From Nicotiana tabacum (taxonomy: Eukaryota; Streptophyta; Magnoliopsida; Solanales; Solanaceae), in the NCBI RefSeq assembly GCF_000715075.1, contig NC_134084.1, positions 2,792,501 to 2,856,500 of the forward strand: 64,000 nt of DNA, in the 5' to 3' direction. Under the pieces are notes generated by a model. That model saw nothing but the letters and a program-made list of their open reading frames with translations, searched no databases and had not been told where the DNA came from. Each line of letters begins with the position of its first letter. Positions within the stretch are counted from its first letter, which is position 1. Made by a program: the position numbers and the translations under genes. Shown piece by piece: positions 12,721 through 24,689 of this stretch.

Positions 12721-12803
12721 TTATTTAAAGAAGACATTTAATAGTGGGACACAACATGCCATTGGGGGAATAATTTGGGGTTGGAAATTGAAGACTTGTC
12801 TTG

Positions 12804-12813
12804 CTATATATAG
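12804..12813 (+). promoter_or_regulatory. Probable TATA box of the Ogre-like LTR
   Basis: CTATATATAG lies about 2.4 kb into the LTR and is followed by a run of GAGAG-rich leader (12836-12990). This placement would put the transcription start near 12840, so U3 would be about 2.4 kb and R-U5 about 1.5 kb. Confidence 0.5.
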
Positions 12814-14805
12814 AGTCATTCTTGACATTAAAAGGAGACTTGAGAGTTTTAAGAGAGATTTTTTGGGGGGAGAGAAAAAGAGTTGAATATTATTGAGAGG
12901 ATTTTTAGAGAGAGTTGACAGATTCTTTTTACACTTGAGAGTTGACATACTTTTATACTGGGAGAGAGTTTGTGATAGTAAAAGAGAAAGACAATTTGAA
13001 CTTTCACTCGAACAATTCTGTTTGCTCTTCTTCGAGTGTCATTCAAAAGTCAGAAACTACTGCATCTCGTATATTTTCTCTCTTCTGCTTTGACTGCGAT
13101 TGTACTTTTGCACTGCTGAGTTTTCAATCTGTTACTGGGTTATTCTACTGGTTTTTACTGGTTTTGCGGTGTTGCTGAACCTGCTGTTGCCGCGTTATTA
13201 CTGTCACTGACTCCTACTTTTTTTGTTCTTGTACTGCTATTTCCAGGTACACATTTGTACAATCTCGGCTTGAAGCAAAAAATGAAATATTAATCAGGCT
13301 TTGTTCCTGTTGAATCCGAACTGTTTAGATTTGTTGTTTGAATATAATTTTCCTTTCTTTATATAAAAATGTAGTCGATTTATTAATAAGTAATGGATTG
13401 CATATGTATAACTTCTTCATCTAATAATGTTAGTTAAATTAATCTGTTTTTGATATTATTGTGTATCTATCTCATGCTCTAGTATTAGTAAATAATAGAA
13501 TGTAGAATTAAAGCAGTTTTTCCTTGTACAAACGCGATCGCAATTTTCCGTTCACATTAGTCGTAACTTAATAAATAAGTTACGTTTTTTAGCATGTAAA
13601 TAATTAAGAAATTTTCTTTTATTTTAGAGATGAACTTAATAGAAAATATAGTCACTGTAGGTTTATCCTTTTAAATAAAAATGAGACGAGCCTCGACAAA
13701 CAAAAATGCACAAGCTGCGGGGCCCTCTAAATGTATATATTAAAATACTTAGAATTCGGGACAGACCGTTTAGCGAATTTTACGGCCTTCCCAAAATAAC
13801 AATACGCTAGTTGCTTTAGGCGCACCTTTAATAATTTAACCTTTTTAAACACGGGTGCACATTGATGTGACCCAAATCCGAATCTCAACGGAGTCAAAAT
13901 GTGTTGACGACCACGGGTGCATTGATTGTGACGTGGTTCGAGATGCATTTTCACGACGTTGCAATTCTATAAAAATAAATGATAATAATAAAAGCGGTTT
14001 AAACTTAATAAAAGCACGTAAGTCATAACATATATTTAAATCAGATATTTAGCCATTATAACAATTTAAGCGACCGTGCTAGAACCACGGGATTCGAGGG
14101 TGCCTAACACCTTCCCTCGGGTCAACAGAATTCCTTACTTAGAATTTCTGGTTCGCAGACTTCATTTGGAAAAGTCGAATATTTTCCTCGATTTGGGATT
14201 CAAGATAAACCGGTGACTTGGGACACCAAAAGCCAAACCTTTCCCAAGTGGCGACTCTGAATTAAATAAATAATCCCATTTCGAATATTGTCACTTAAAT
14301 TGGAAAAACTCCCTCGCGCATTTAACCATTCGGGACGGGGCGCGCAAAAAGGAGGTGTGACAAACACATCTCACAGTCACATCATACTCACCACGTATCT
14401 ATCCAGTCATCACTCCTTAATAGGGACACTATCAAACATATAAATCCAAAAATACATACTCACATAATCAACAGCTCAGTGCTCAAGCTACAGGCAAAGC
14501 CCGGCCTCAAGTCCTCCATACTAGCCCAACATCAACACACAAAAATCACATCTCGCCCCTCGATTAGGGAATCACAAGCCATCGATGCACAACTGATACC
14601 GAGCGCCGAAGCGCTCATACGAACGCGTGGAAGGAATTCAAAGAGTTACATTTGAAGCTGAATCAATGTCGCACGATAAAAATTAAAGAATGTGAAGTTT
14701 TCCTAAAGGTTTTGCAGCTTCTCAAAGATAAGTGCAGACGTCTCCGTACCGATCTGCGAGACTCTACTAAACCTGCTCATGACTCGTGAGACCTATGTAA
14801 CCTAG

Positions 14806-14817
14806 GCTCTGCTACCA
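14806..14817 (-). other. Primer-binding site, tRNA-iMet type
   Basis: On the minus strand TGGTAGCAGAGC lies three bases after the LTR end. It differs by one base from the TGGTATCAGAGC seen at 36577 and 60262, which is complementary to the 3' end of initiator methionine tRNA. Confidence 0.75.
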
Positions 14818-15688
14818 ACTTGTCACAATCCCAAAACCAACCCGGTCATGATGGCGCCTATCATGGAACTAGGACAGCCGACACAACCCAAAACCAATCA
14901 GTATTTTACCATTATTAGGATAAATTCCAAATCCATTTAATAATAAATATTTATATAGTGTTTAAAACTAAACAATAGTGCGGAAAGAACCCCGACATCG
15001 GGGTGTCACTAGTCATGAGCATCTACTACAACTGTTTGACAACCTCAAGACCAACATGGTCAGGGAAAATCACAAAAATACACTAAGGGAGAATAAGAAG
15101 GGAGAAAAGCAGGGCTGCGATTGCCAGGCAAGTACCTTGCTAACTCCGATGAACCTACCACCAAGCTCAGAAGTACCTGGATCTGCACACAAGGAGCAGG
15201 GAGTAATGTGAGTATGACAACTCAGTAAGTAATAAGAGTAAATAAAGACTGAGCAGTAGGAAACGATAAATCCACATCATGATAAACTCAGTAAGTACAA
15301 CAGACTTTCAAATCAGAATATGAGTCAATCGTCTTATTTAAAATCCAGCTTTTAGTAAAAATCATTTGAAGATGCTTTCCAACAATTTCAATAGAGGTTC
15401 AATACCGTTTATAGTAAAAGTGATGAAAATCATAATTGGTCCCTTGGGCAAAACATAGTTCGTATACAGCCCCTCAGGTAAACATGAATCATATACATCT
15501 CGTAACATAAGAATCTCAGTGGAAATAACAAAGCCAAATCAGTGATTAAATTCCGAACATCTCGTAAAAACTCCAATTTCAATGAATGATGTTTAAAAGC
15601 ATTTGTTTAATATTTTCAACAGAGGCTCAGTATAAAAAGGAGTGAAAATAGTAATTTCATAAAAACAAGCCCCTCGGGCAAAGCATCA

Positions 15689-15840
<152 letters not shown>

Positions 15841-15992
15841 ACTCACACTCAATAGGTACCTTATAATAACCGTTGTGGCGTGCAGCCCGATCCATAAATA
15901 TATATAGTCGACTGCGCTCATTGGGGGTGTGCAGACTCCGGAGGGGCTCCTACAGCCCAAACGTTATATCGTTGCGGTGTGCAGCTCGATCC

Positions 15993-15998
15993 ATATAC

Positions 15999-16055
<57 letters not shown>

Positions 16056-16136
16056 CATATATATATATATATACATACATATATATATATATATATACAT
16101 ACATACATACATACATATATATATATATATACATAC

Positions 16137-16167
<31 letters not shown>

Positions 16168-16190
16168 CATACATACATATATATATATAT
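15993..16190. repeat. Compound microsatellite of TA and TACA
   Basis: Alternating blocks of (AT)n and (CATA)n are bracketed by two copies of a GCGGYGTGCARCYCGATCCA module (15974 and 16191), a third copy of which precedes at about 15877. The microsatellite appears to have expanded between copies of an intra-LTR minisatellite. Confidence 0.97.
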
Positions 16191-17231
16191 TGCGGCGTGC
16201 AACCCGATCCATAGATATATAATCCTCACAACCAGGTCTCGGCCTCTCTCATTCGTCAACCTCACAATCGGGCCCTCGGCCTCTCTCTGTCATCAACCTC
16301 ACAAGCCACTCGAGCTATCAGTAACCATGGTGCTCAACCCAAAATATCATTTTTATGCATCAAAGGAATAATAAATACTGGGTTATGAAATCAATAAAAA
16401 CATAACATTATTGAGTACAACTCTTATGTGAAAACAGTAAGGAAATAATATGGAAAAGCCCCTAAGGGTCCAAACAACTTGGCACGAGGCCCAAATATAG
16501 CATTCAGTCCAAAACATAGTAATATTTTTCAAAACACAAGTGTATCAAATAATTTTTAGTCAAATACGCAACTTAAGATTCGCAACGGGACGGACCAAGT
16601 CACAATCCCCAACGGTGCACGCCCCCACGCTCGTCATCTAGCGTGTGCGCCACCTCAATATAGTGAAACAAAGTGAACTCCGGGGTTTCATACCCTCAAG
16701 ACAAGATTTACAATCATTACTTACCTCAAACCGGACGAAAATCTACTCCATAATGCCCTTGCCTCTCTACTCGGCCTCAAATCATCCCGAATCTATCCAA
16801 AATCAGAATCATAACATCAATACAAGCCAAAGGGACAAAGCCCACGCGAAAATTATCAAATTAAACTCAAAATCCCGAAATTAGTCAAACCCGGGCCCCT
16901 AGGACCACGTCTCGGAATCCGATAAAAATCACAACACTAGAATCCTTATCCTTCCACAAGTCTATACATACCAGGATCATCAAAATTGGACCTCAAATGG
17001 CCCCTCAAATCCCCACTTTAACTCTCCAATTTCAAGCCTTAATTTTCCAACTCTTTTTCTAATTCCCACCAATTTTCATGATTAAACAATGCAATAATCA
17101 CCATAAACACAAGATACAAAGCCCAAGTAGCTTACCTCTCTATCAACACTTGATTCTCTCTTGAAATCACAGCTTGGAGCTCCAAACTCGCACAAAAATG
17201 ATGAAGAAATGACTGAAAATCGCGAAGGGGC

Positions 17232-17500
17232 ATTTTTATACATTTTGCCCAGCATTTTCTGACCTGTGGCCCATTTACCGCACTTGCGGGATGCTTCTGC
17301 GGTCAAGATTACCGCATCTACGATTACCACTTAAGTTACAAGGTCCGCATCTGCGCCAATGCACCGCACCTGCGATCCCGCAGATTCATCCCAATAACCG
17401 CATCTACGGTTCTTCTCCTAAAGGCCAAACTCGCATCTGTGATCTCCTCATGCCTTGCACCTGCGGTCCCCAATCCGCAGGTGCAGAAATAACAGGAACA
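17232..17500 (-). promoter_or_regulatory. LTR promoter region with CCGCA/TGCGG modules and TATA box
   Basis: On the minus strand a cluster of CGCAGGTGCAAGG- and GCGGTAATC-like modules (17500 to 17255) is followed by TATAAAAATG at 17240-17231. The same order is seen in the LTRs at 34427-34695 and 42258-42536. Confidence 0.6.
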
Positions 17501-18188
17501 CCAAAATCTGCAGTACAACTCAAATTCAAAACTTCCCGTCAACCACTCAAAACTATCCTGAGGCCCTCGGGACCTCAACTAAACATACTAACAAGTCACA
17601 TATCACCATTCAAACTTATTCCAACCTTCAGAACACTCAAAACAATATCAAAGCATCAAATCACGTTCGGATTCGGGCCTAAAGACTTAGAAATTCTCAA
17701 ATTCCACCAATACGCCGAAACCTATCAAATCACCTCCGAATGACCTAAAATTTTGCACACATGTCCCAAATAACACAGCGGACCTACTCCAACTTCCGTA
17801 ATTCTATTCCGACCCCGATATCAAGATTTCCACTTCCACCAGAAAATGCCAAATTTCCAATTTCCCCAATTCAAGCCTAAATCTACCACGGACCTCCAAA
17901 TTACATTCCGAACATGCTCCCAAGTCCAAAATCACTTGACGGAGCTAACCAAATAAAAAAATCTAAATCCGAGATTGAATACTAAAATGTCAAGACTGGG
18001 TCAAACCTTTCAAATTAAAAGCTTTAAGCTGAGAATCATAGTTCCATATCTATTTTGATTAACCTGAAAAACCACAACCGACAACTTACATAAGTCATAA
18101 TACATTATACGGGGGCTAATCATGCCCAAGAACTAGTGAACGAAATGCATATGCTCAAAACGACCGGTCGGGTCGTTATATTATCAAC

Positions 18189-19370
18189 TGTAAGAAACTG
18201 ATGATACCCGAATGATTAATAATAACAATGGAATATCAATGCGAGAGGTAAGGGCGATGATAAGATATGTGACCAACTATTGTTTTGGGTACTTCGTGCT
18301 AAATTCACTCTTAACTTCTATTGATTATTTTGATTTCAACAAATGATTACGCTACTTCAAGGATTCTAATTCTTCTTCTGAATAAATTTGATTCCTTTAA
18401 CTAACCTAAGAACAAGTCCTATGAATATATGCACTAAAATAGTGAATGAATGATCTTTCGAAGAACACCCCTCGGTTATTCTCCTGAACTGGTAAATCGA
18501 TAACACCTTAAACTCTTTCGATTAACTAGAAGTGAAGTAAAATCAATCCAATTAATAAGATGATACAAAGCGAATAGCAATAGACTTCTCTTTTGATTAA
18601 AGTAAAACTACAATAAACCTTGCAATTCAATTAATAACTCATTCAGTAAAGTCGAGCAATTAACATAGAGTAAAAACCCAAAACAATAGTCAATTCACAA
18701 TATCCATCGACAACCCTGATGAGAATTACTCCATAACGAAGAAAATATTTAAAGCAAGAGTATTAGAATAACAAGGAGACATTACAATTCCCAAAGTCAA
18801 CCAAACATTCGAATTGAGTGAATTCGATCAAGTATCTCGCTTTCATGTTGCTTCCGTGCTTCTTCTCCCTCAAAAGTTGCTCTCAAAATCTAAGATACCC
18901 TCTTTTTAGACGAGTTGGGCTTCATATAGGTCAAGGGAAGTCGCCTCCGAAATTACAAATTTAGCCTTGGGAAATTTTTTTCAGACAAACGTGCGCGACC
19001 GCGTGCCTGGGCAGGTGACCGCGCATATGGCCGCACACTTTGGCCAGTTTCTGCTTGTCAGGCACACCCAGTGCGATGTGCACCTGGGCAACTTTCTGCT
19101 CTGTTCTTTATTCTTCTTTTTAAGTGCACGAACATCATTTGATCTTCGAACAAAATCTCAAATTACTCTATAAGCTTTTGCTTAGCCTTCAAAGCTCTAT
19201 ATTAGCTCAAAACGCTCCCTAGCCTCGTTGTAGCCCGGAATTGCTCTTACAAATCATAAATTACACAGCCAGAGCAAATTAATACCATTTAAAGCTCAAA
19301 CATTAGTAAAGTGCAGCGAATTAGAGTGCAAGTAGTGGCCAAAATACACAATTATAGCCGCCCATCGACA
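18189..19370 (-). mobile_element. Unclassified LTR, minus strand (about 1.18 kb)
   Basis: On the minus strand it starts TGTCGATGGGCGGCTATAAT just after a purine-rich tract and probably ends near 18189 (TTTCTTACA). A GC-rich module cluster (18985-19085: GCGGTCACC, TGCGGCC, GCGGTCGCGC) lies upstream of a CTATATGA box (18915-18930 in plus coordinates). Lineage is uncertain, though the PPT-to-TGT...GATG layout resembles Athila-related elements. No protein-coding sequence was recognised. Confidence 0.45.
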
Positions 19371-19386
19371 CCCCATACTTAAACCA
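19371..19386 (-). other. Candidate polypurine tract, minus strand
   Basis: On the minus strand AATGGTTTAAGTATGGGG lies immediately before the TGTCGATG start of the LTR at 19370. The purine content is modest, but the position fits a degenerate PPT. Confidence 0.45.
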
Positions 19387-20139
19387 TTTCTCGTCCCCGA
19401 GTAATCCAAATACACTTCACCTAAATATGCCCCTTTTCAACAACACTCAAGACTCATCTTAACCTCAAAGTTTGAGTCAACAGCACCACACATTATCTAT
19501 AACCAGCTCACTTTCTCTAACATAGAGGTCAATAACATTGCCTTTTCTTCATTAATCAAGTGCACTCACACAACAAAATAGAGTAGTTCCACACACAATA
19601 AAAGTTAGGAACAATTAGGAACTCGTGATAGAAAGAATCCATATGCCACAAAAGATGCACCATAGGCTTGCCCGTAGTGTACTACTATACTAATTCGAGC
19701 TCATTCAGTCAAGGATCAAATGGAACTTTAAATGGTTATAACGTAGGCTGCGAGACAGGTAGGATACATTTAGAAATAAGAGTGACTACACCTCCCTAAG
19801 CACTTTAATACATACTCCCTCCGTTTCAATTTATGTGAACCTATTTCCTTTTTGGTCAGTGCCAAAAAGAATAACCCCTTTCCTTATTTGGAAACAATTT
19901 ACCTTTATGCAATGATTTATAGCCACACAAAATATATGAGCCTCATTTTACACCACAATTTCAAAAGTCTTCTCTCTTTTCTTAAACTCCATGCCCACTC
20001 AAATGGGTTCACATAAATTGAAACGGAGGGAGTACATTTTAACATTTAAAACCCCACACTTATGTCAAACCAAAACTCCACCATCACACCAATATACATC
20101 AACTCCAAAATTATCAAGCACAATTATACCAAGAGTTAC
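19387..20139 (-). other. Internal remnant upstream of the PPT, no gene seen
   Basis: The sequence is AT-rich with no reading frame I can recognise. It lies between the PPT at 19371 and the next LTR at 20140 and is interrupted by a Stowaway MITE (19815-20032). It is probably the 3' untranslated part of the element whose LTR is at 18189-19370. Confidence 0.4.
19815..20032. mobile_element. Stowaway-type MITE (218 bp)
   Basis: It has perfect terminal inverted repeats of about 26 bp, beginning CTCCCTCCGTTTCAATTTAT on the left with the reverse complement on the right, flanked by a TA duplication (19813-19814 and 20033-20034). The CTCCCTCCGTTTC terminus and TA target site define Stowaway, non-autonomous relatives of Tc1/mariner transposons. 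The frame across it (19991-20206) is not a gene. Confidence 0.96.
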
Positions 20140-21185
20140 TGTCACGACCCAAACCGATGGGCTACTATGGTTACCCAGTACCTTACTCAACCGAGTACCA
20201 ACGTAACGTATCTTTTCGTATCATACTCTTATAGGTAAATGAGATGGAAAGGTTGTTGTGATGTAACTAGAATAAAATATAAGGGAATACTCGTCATAGG
20301 ACAACCCAACATGTAATACAAACTTATACATATGACATATGGTATAAGACCAAAATGATCACTCATATACTAAACATAGGCCGACAAGACAATACAATCT
20401 TTCACGTACATGACATATGTCTACAAGCCTCTAAGAGTAGATTAATACCATAAAGGTCGAGACAGGGCCCCGTTATACTAATAAATACATGTCAAATCAT
20501 ACTGACCAAATAAACAACTGCGGAGCAAATGGAGCACCAATACTTTCCGCTGAGCAGATAGCCTACTTGGAGGACTCTCAACCTGTCTATAAGGACCTGC
20601 ATGCATGAAACGCAACATCGCCAAGCAAAAGTGATGTTAGTACAAATAATGTACCGAGTATATAAGGAATAAAAATCAGTAAATAAAAAACATGAGAGAA
20701 ACATGGAGGAAAAGACTCAACATGTAAGTCCGAGTAGATGTGTGAATCATTTCATAACTATAATATCATGCATATGCGTATAAATGTCATACCATGCATA
20801 GGTATATACGTATATAACATCATCAAGCCTCTGAGGGCATCCCATTATATCATCTATGGGAAAATCATCAACGTATACCAGCTGATCAGGTGGTGGTGCG
20901 TATATAACGTCGTAACCTTTTCCCATATCCCATATACATATAATATACACGTATATAATGCCATCTGGTCATAGGTCAATGTACATGTATAAATGAATGA
21001 AATGCATAAGAAATACATTAATAAGATTTTTCAGAATGTTATAAGACCAATATGCCATTCGGATAAACTTTATCAACTATGTATTTTTCTGAGACTCATT
21101 AACAGATGATAGAATAATAGAAAACACGGGGAATCAAAAACATAGGCACCTCTAGCATTTCTATGAATAGAGCCATTTATGAAAG
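20140..21185 (-). mobile_element. Gypsy LTR, 3' half (minus strand), family L3
   Basis: On the minus strand it ends GGTTTGGGTCGTGACA. It matches the LTR ending at 60257 in order and content (the ACTCGGTAC...TTTCATGC...CAGGTCC block near 20600, and AGGGGCCCTGTC... near 20465). It breaks at 21186 where an Ogre-like LTR end begins. No coding sequence is present. Confidence 0.75.
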
Positions 21186-21965
21186 TGTCATACCTCCTTT
21201 TTTCCGAGGGATAGAGAGTTTTTCCAATTAAAGTGATATTAATCGAAATGGGATTATTTATTTATTTCATAATTTATGGTGTCCCAAGTCACCGGTTTAT
21301 TTTAAATCTCAAATTGAGGAAATTGGATCTTATTTTTTGGACCGCGAACACAGAAGACCGGGCAAGAAATTTTGTTAACCCTGGAGAAGGTTTTAGGAAC
21401 CAACTATTAATAATTGGCCTAATTATCTGATTTATTATATGTTTAAAAACCTTTTATATGTTACCACTGCTATATCGCTTTTAATAGAGCTTTAATTGCT
21501 TTTAGGATTTATGGAGTTAATTTAAACAAGTCGCGATGTCGCACACTCGTTGTTTTTGTACATATTACGAATTGCATCATGTGAAATGCACCTGCGATCT
21601 ACAACATGTTGATTTTAATTATTATTTGAAGTTATGGTCGAGTCACGTGAAACGCACACTCGAATTGGGGTTATGTGTCATGACTATGTCACGGGAACCG
21701 TACCCATAGTCATGACAGTTTATTATTCGCGCTTAAACCAAGCTACGATGTTCATAATTTAATTGGTTCTTCCTAAAACTACTTTGAGATTATTGTAAGG
21801 CCAAGAGTTAGGGAAAGTATCTGTAATGATTCTGTGAACACTTGTTACTTGTCTATTTCTTATGTATTAATGAATTCATTATTTATATAACAGAAAAATT
21901 GTCCGGAAACAAAACACAAATTAAAACATTTAGAGAAGGGTGCGCAAAATTGGGAACGGCGTAAT
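21186..21965 (-). mobile_element. Ogre-like LTR, 3' part (minus strand)
   Basis: The reverse complement of 21186-21350 matches the last ~170 bp of the LTR at 10397-14362, with shared CCGGTGACTTGGGACACC, AATAATCCCATTTCG and GGAAAAACTC blocks and an AAAAAGGAGGTATGACA end. Further left in its own direction, similarity fades. It has no PBS or coding sequence. It could be a solo or truncated LTR. Confidence 0.7.
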
Positions 21966-22515
21966 TAAGTTAAAATAGCACGGTATAGCCAGTTTTCGGA
22001 TTGATCATTCAAAAATAGTCACCGTTTATGAAGTCAATGAAAAATAGCCACTATTTTGCTGCAACAGAGACCGGTCCCGCATAATATACGGGAGTTCGGT
22101 GCATCTGTGTACGAACTCCAGCATATTATGCTGAACCGGTATATTTTGCTGACTCCTGTATAATATACGGAAGACTGGAGCACCGGTGCTCCAAACTCCA
22201 GTATATTATACGGGACATTTATACTTGCTGGAACTCCAGTATATTATGCTGGAGTTCTAGTGTACTTATGCTGGAACTCCAACATATTATGTTGGAATTC
22301 CAGCATAGTTATCCTGGAACTCCGGTATAATATGCTGGAGTTCAAGCATACTTATGCTGGAACTCCAGTACAATATACGGGCGTATTTTCCAGGTTTTGA
22401 ACAGTGTTTTTGCTCAGATTTATCTTTACATGAAAAGTGGCTAAATTTCGATTACTTTTAAAATTGAGCTATTTTTGAATGACTAGTTTTAAATCTGGCT
22501 AATTTTAAATTTCTC
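21966..22515. mobile_element. Hairpin-rich terminal-inverted-repeat element (MITE-like)
   Basis: The ends form imperfect inverted repeats of about 45 bp: left TTAAAATAGC...AGCCAG...TCATTCAAAAATAG, right the reverse complement with CTATTTTTGAATGA and CTGGCTAATTTTAAA. Between them, 22095-22385 is built of repeated inverted units such as GGAACTCCAGTATATTATGC and TGCTGGAGTTC, so either strand can fold into several hairpins. There is no transposase, so it would depend on an autonomous partner. Superfamily is unknown, and I could not find a clear target-site duplication. Confidence 0.65.
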
Positions 22516-22518
22516 CCC

Positions 22519-23275
22519 AATCCTTATTGTTGAAAAACAAATTCCATCAGCCCATTAAAGATTCTAATACTAACCACTAACTTGCCAACTTAATTAATCT
22601 AACAATTTAATATATTCATTCAAGAATAGAGGTCACATACATCACAAAAAATGGATAAACTAAGTAAAGGAGCTAATGGAAGCTAAGACACACTAACCAA
22701 CAAGAAAATAAAATAAAATAAAGAAAAACAGTCTAAACAATCCCCGAACTACTGTAACAAGATGAAAAAAGAATGAAAATTAAGAAAATGGACCTTTTAA
22801 TATATGAGAATACAAAGATGGAAACTCGGCAAAAAATCTCGGCCAAACATGGACCAGGAATGGAGAACTTGCCGGCGACCTCGAAACTCGCCACCTCAGC
22901 TGAGCAAAAGAAAAACGCCTTTGCTTTTGAAAGTGAAAACCAATTCAAGAAAGAGATCCGTTCTGAAGAGAAATGCCATCACAATGTAGGATATCTTTAA
23001 GGTTGCAGACAAACAACTCTTGTCTCTCTTGGAATTTTGGATTATAGCAAGACATGCTTCAAAATGGAAGGAACACTTTTTGACCAAGTGAAAGAGCTTT
23101 TGGCTCCAACAAGGTCAAAAGTCATTGGCATTAATTTGGCAAACAATTGAATGAATCACTGGAAGTGATAGGAAATTTTGATAAAAAATGGCAAGGAGAA
23201 GAGGAGGCGTTGGATTTTTAGATGAGCAGCGACTCTCTCTTGCCTTCAAAATGTGTGTGTGTCTCCTCTCTCTTG
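22519..23275. repeat. Dispersed repeat R1, copy 1
   Basis: This block of about 757 bp recurs at 44259-45055 in the same orientation with high similarity end to end. On the minus strand both copies share a frame with the phrase AIIQNSKRDKS, but substitutions between copies do not avoid amino acid changes and the frames are short. It may be the transcribed leader of an unrecognised LTR or a captured gene piece, and I do not know its function. Confidence 0.75.
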
Positions 23276-23279
23276 AATG

Positions 23280-23371
23280 AGATCTTTTTACCTAAAATTG
23301 GAAATTAGAAACCGAACTCACTTTAATTGGAAAAACTCCTTATCCCCCCTCGGGAAAAAGGAGATGTGATA
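23280..23371 (+). mobile_element. Ogre-like LTR 3' terminus (plus strand)
   Basis: AATTGGAAAAACTCC, a C-rich stretch and AAAAAGGAGATGTGATA reproduce the ending of the LTR at 14300-14362. Only the last ~90 bp is recognisable. What follows is not a primer-binding site, so this is either a solo LTR end or a rearranged junction. Confidence 0.6.
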
Positions 23372-23629
23372 CTTCTAACTTGAATTGAATTCTAAAATGA
23401 CTTCCCTCATTCTGCAGGTGGGCGCCTACTACTGACTTGAAATTTGAATTAACTCTAAAATGAATTCCTTTGTTCTCCAGGTGGGCACCTGATACTACAT
23501 CAAAACAGACAAAAACAAAGAAACTTTTCTGCACCAGTTTACACTAGAAAGATTTGTGAGTTGTTAGCAGAACTATAAATCACCTATGCTATTGGTGAAG
23601 GATGCAATTATGAGAGTAAAACTAAACAC
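23372..23629 (+). other. Noncoding stretch with a short duplication
   Basis: A unit of about 75 bp containing TCTAAAATGA and AGGTGGGC(G/A)CCT is present twice (23392-23430 and 23453-23492). No gene is seen. The following arrays suggest a Tat-type 3' untranslated region. Confidence 0.5.
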
Positions 23630-24590
23630 TTGACTAGGATGTGCGTCTCCTGTGAGTAAAACTAAAAACTTAAACTAGGTAGAGCATCTCCTAGGAGCAA
23701 AACTGACAAACTTAGAGTAGGAAGTGCATCTCCTAAAAAGTATAACATGAAAGACTCAGTTTAGGAAGTGCGTCTCCTAGGGGTAAAATATAACTTGAAA
23801 AACCCATACTATGAAGTGCGTCTCCTACGGGTGAAAGTTTAATGACTCAAACTAGGAAGTGCGTCTCCTAGAGATGAATTTAAATGACCCAAACTAGAAA
23901 GTGCATCTCCTAGGGGTGGAATCTCAATTTAGGAAATGCGTCTCCTAAAAGAATAAACTGAAAGACTTATACTAGAAAGTGCGTCTCTTAGGGGTAAAAC
24001 CTGAATAGACCAAACTAGGAAGTGCGTCTCCTAGGGGTTAAACTTCAATATAGGAAGTGTGTCTTCTAAAACAAAAACTTGAAAGACCCAGACTAGGAAG
24101 TGTGTCTCCTACAGGTGAAACTTCAATAACTCAAACTAGGAAGTGCGTCTTCTAGGGATGAATTGAAATGACCAAAACTAGGAAGTGCGTCTCCTAGGAG
24201 TGGAATCTCAATTTAGGAAATGCGTCTCCTAAAAGAATAAACCGAAGGACCTAGACTAGGAAGTGCGTCTCGCAAGGGTAAAACCTCAATGACTTAAACT
24301 TAAATGACCCAAAATAGGAAGTGCATCTCCTAAGGGTAAAATCTCAATTTAGGAAGTGCGTCTCCTAAAATAAAAATATAACTTGAAAGACCCAGACTAG
24401 GAAGTGCGTCTACTAGGGATAAAATCTCTAGTGACTCAAACTAGGAAGTGTGTCTCCTAGGGATGAACTTAAATAACTCAAACTAGGAAGTGCGTCTCCT
24501 AGGGGTGAAATCTCAATTTAGGAAGTGCATCTCCTAAAAGTATAATAAGAAAAACTCATACTAGGAAGTGCGTCTCCTAGGTGTGAGACT
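23630..24590. repeat. Minisatellite array A (about 23 units of ~42 bp)
   Basis: The repeated core is CTAGGAAGTGCGTCTCCTAG, whose ends (CTAGGA / TCCTAG) form an inverted repeat, followed by a variable A-rich spacer (GGGTGAAACT..., GACCCAAA...). I counted 23 occurrences of GTGCRTCTCC or close variants. The array has no reading frame. Tandem repeats like this are known in the 3' UTR of Tat/Ogre elements, and the unit is unrelated to the satellite at 1-9554. Confidence 0.93.
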
Positions 24591-24689
24591 GAGCTTGAGG
24601 AAAACTAAAAACTAAGCTTGACTAAAATAAAAACAGACCCTATTCTCCAGGGGGAACCCCAGAACTAAAGAAAACTAAGATTAACAACT

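Larger units (their letters stand above)
1..14362 (+). mobile_element. Ogre/Tat-lineage Ty3/gypsy retrotransposon, 3' part (satellite, UTR, PPT, LTR)
   Basis: Read left to right, the stretch holds a tandem array, a noncoding tail, a PPT and an LTR of about 4 kb starting TG and ending CA. Very long LTRs and hypervariable tandem repeats in the 3' UTR are known traits of Ogre/Tat elements in plants. No gag or pol is visible because the window opens inside the array, so lineage rests on LTR length and terminal sequence and on the 3' UTR layout. The element's right end abuts a minus-strand Tekay-like leader (14363 onward), so it probably inserted into that older element. The alternative is that the array is an independent satellite and only 9555-14362 is retrotransposon. 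Confidence 0.65.
10397..14362 (+). mobile_element. LTR of the Ogre/Tat-like element (3966 bp)
   Basis: It starts TGTAAGCACGTGATTTTTGC right after a PPT and ends AAAAAGGAGGTGTGACA. The last 250 bp (a CCGGTGACTTGGGACACC motif, then GGAAAAACTCCCTCGCGC) recurs at 21186-21350 in reverse and at 23310-23371 in forward orientation, showing a family LTR end. A promoter-like TATA sits near 12804, followed by a purine-rich leader. Short reading frames inside (for example 11078-11338 and 11571-11867) are low-complexity and overlap frames on the other strand, so I do not call them genes. Confidence 0.8.

Noticed and set aside
15873..16260. tRNA-like or structured RNA signal around the GCGGCGTGCAGCCCGATCCAT modules
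   Set aside because: The module repeats within the LTR and lacks tRNA A/B boxes in order.
17291..17743. 150-residue plus-strand frame
   Set aside because: It runs antisense through the LTR's GC-module region; no domain, and similar frames appear in each LTR copy because of the modules.
20738..20974. 78-residue frame rich in Ile/Tyr near TATATAC runs
   Set aside because: It is low complexity within an LTR that matches 59590-60257 in reverse; the frame is not preserved there.
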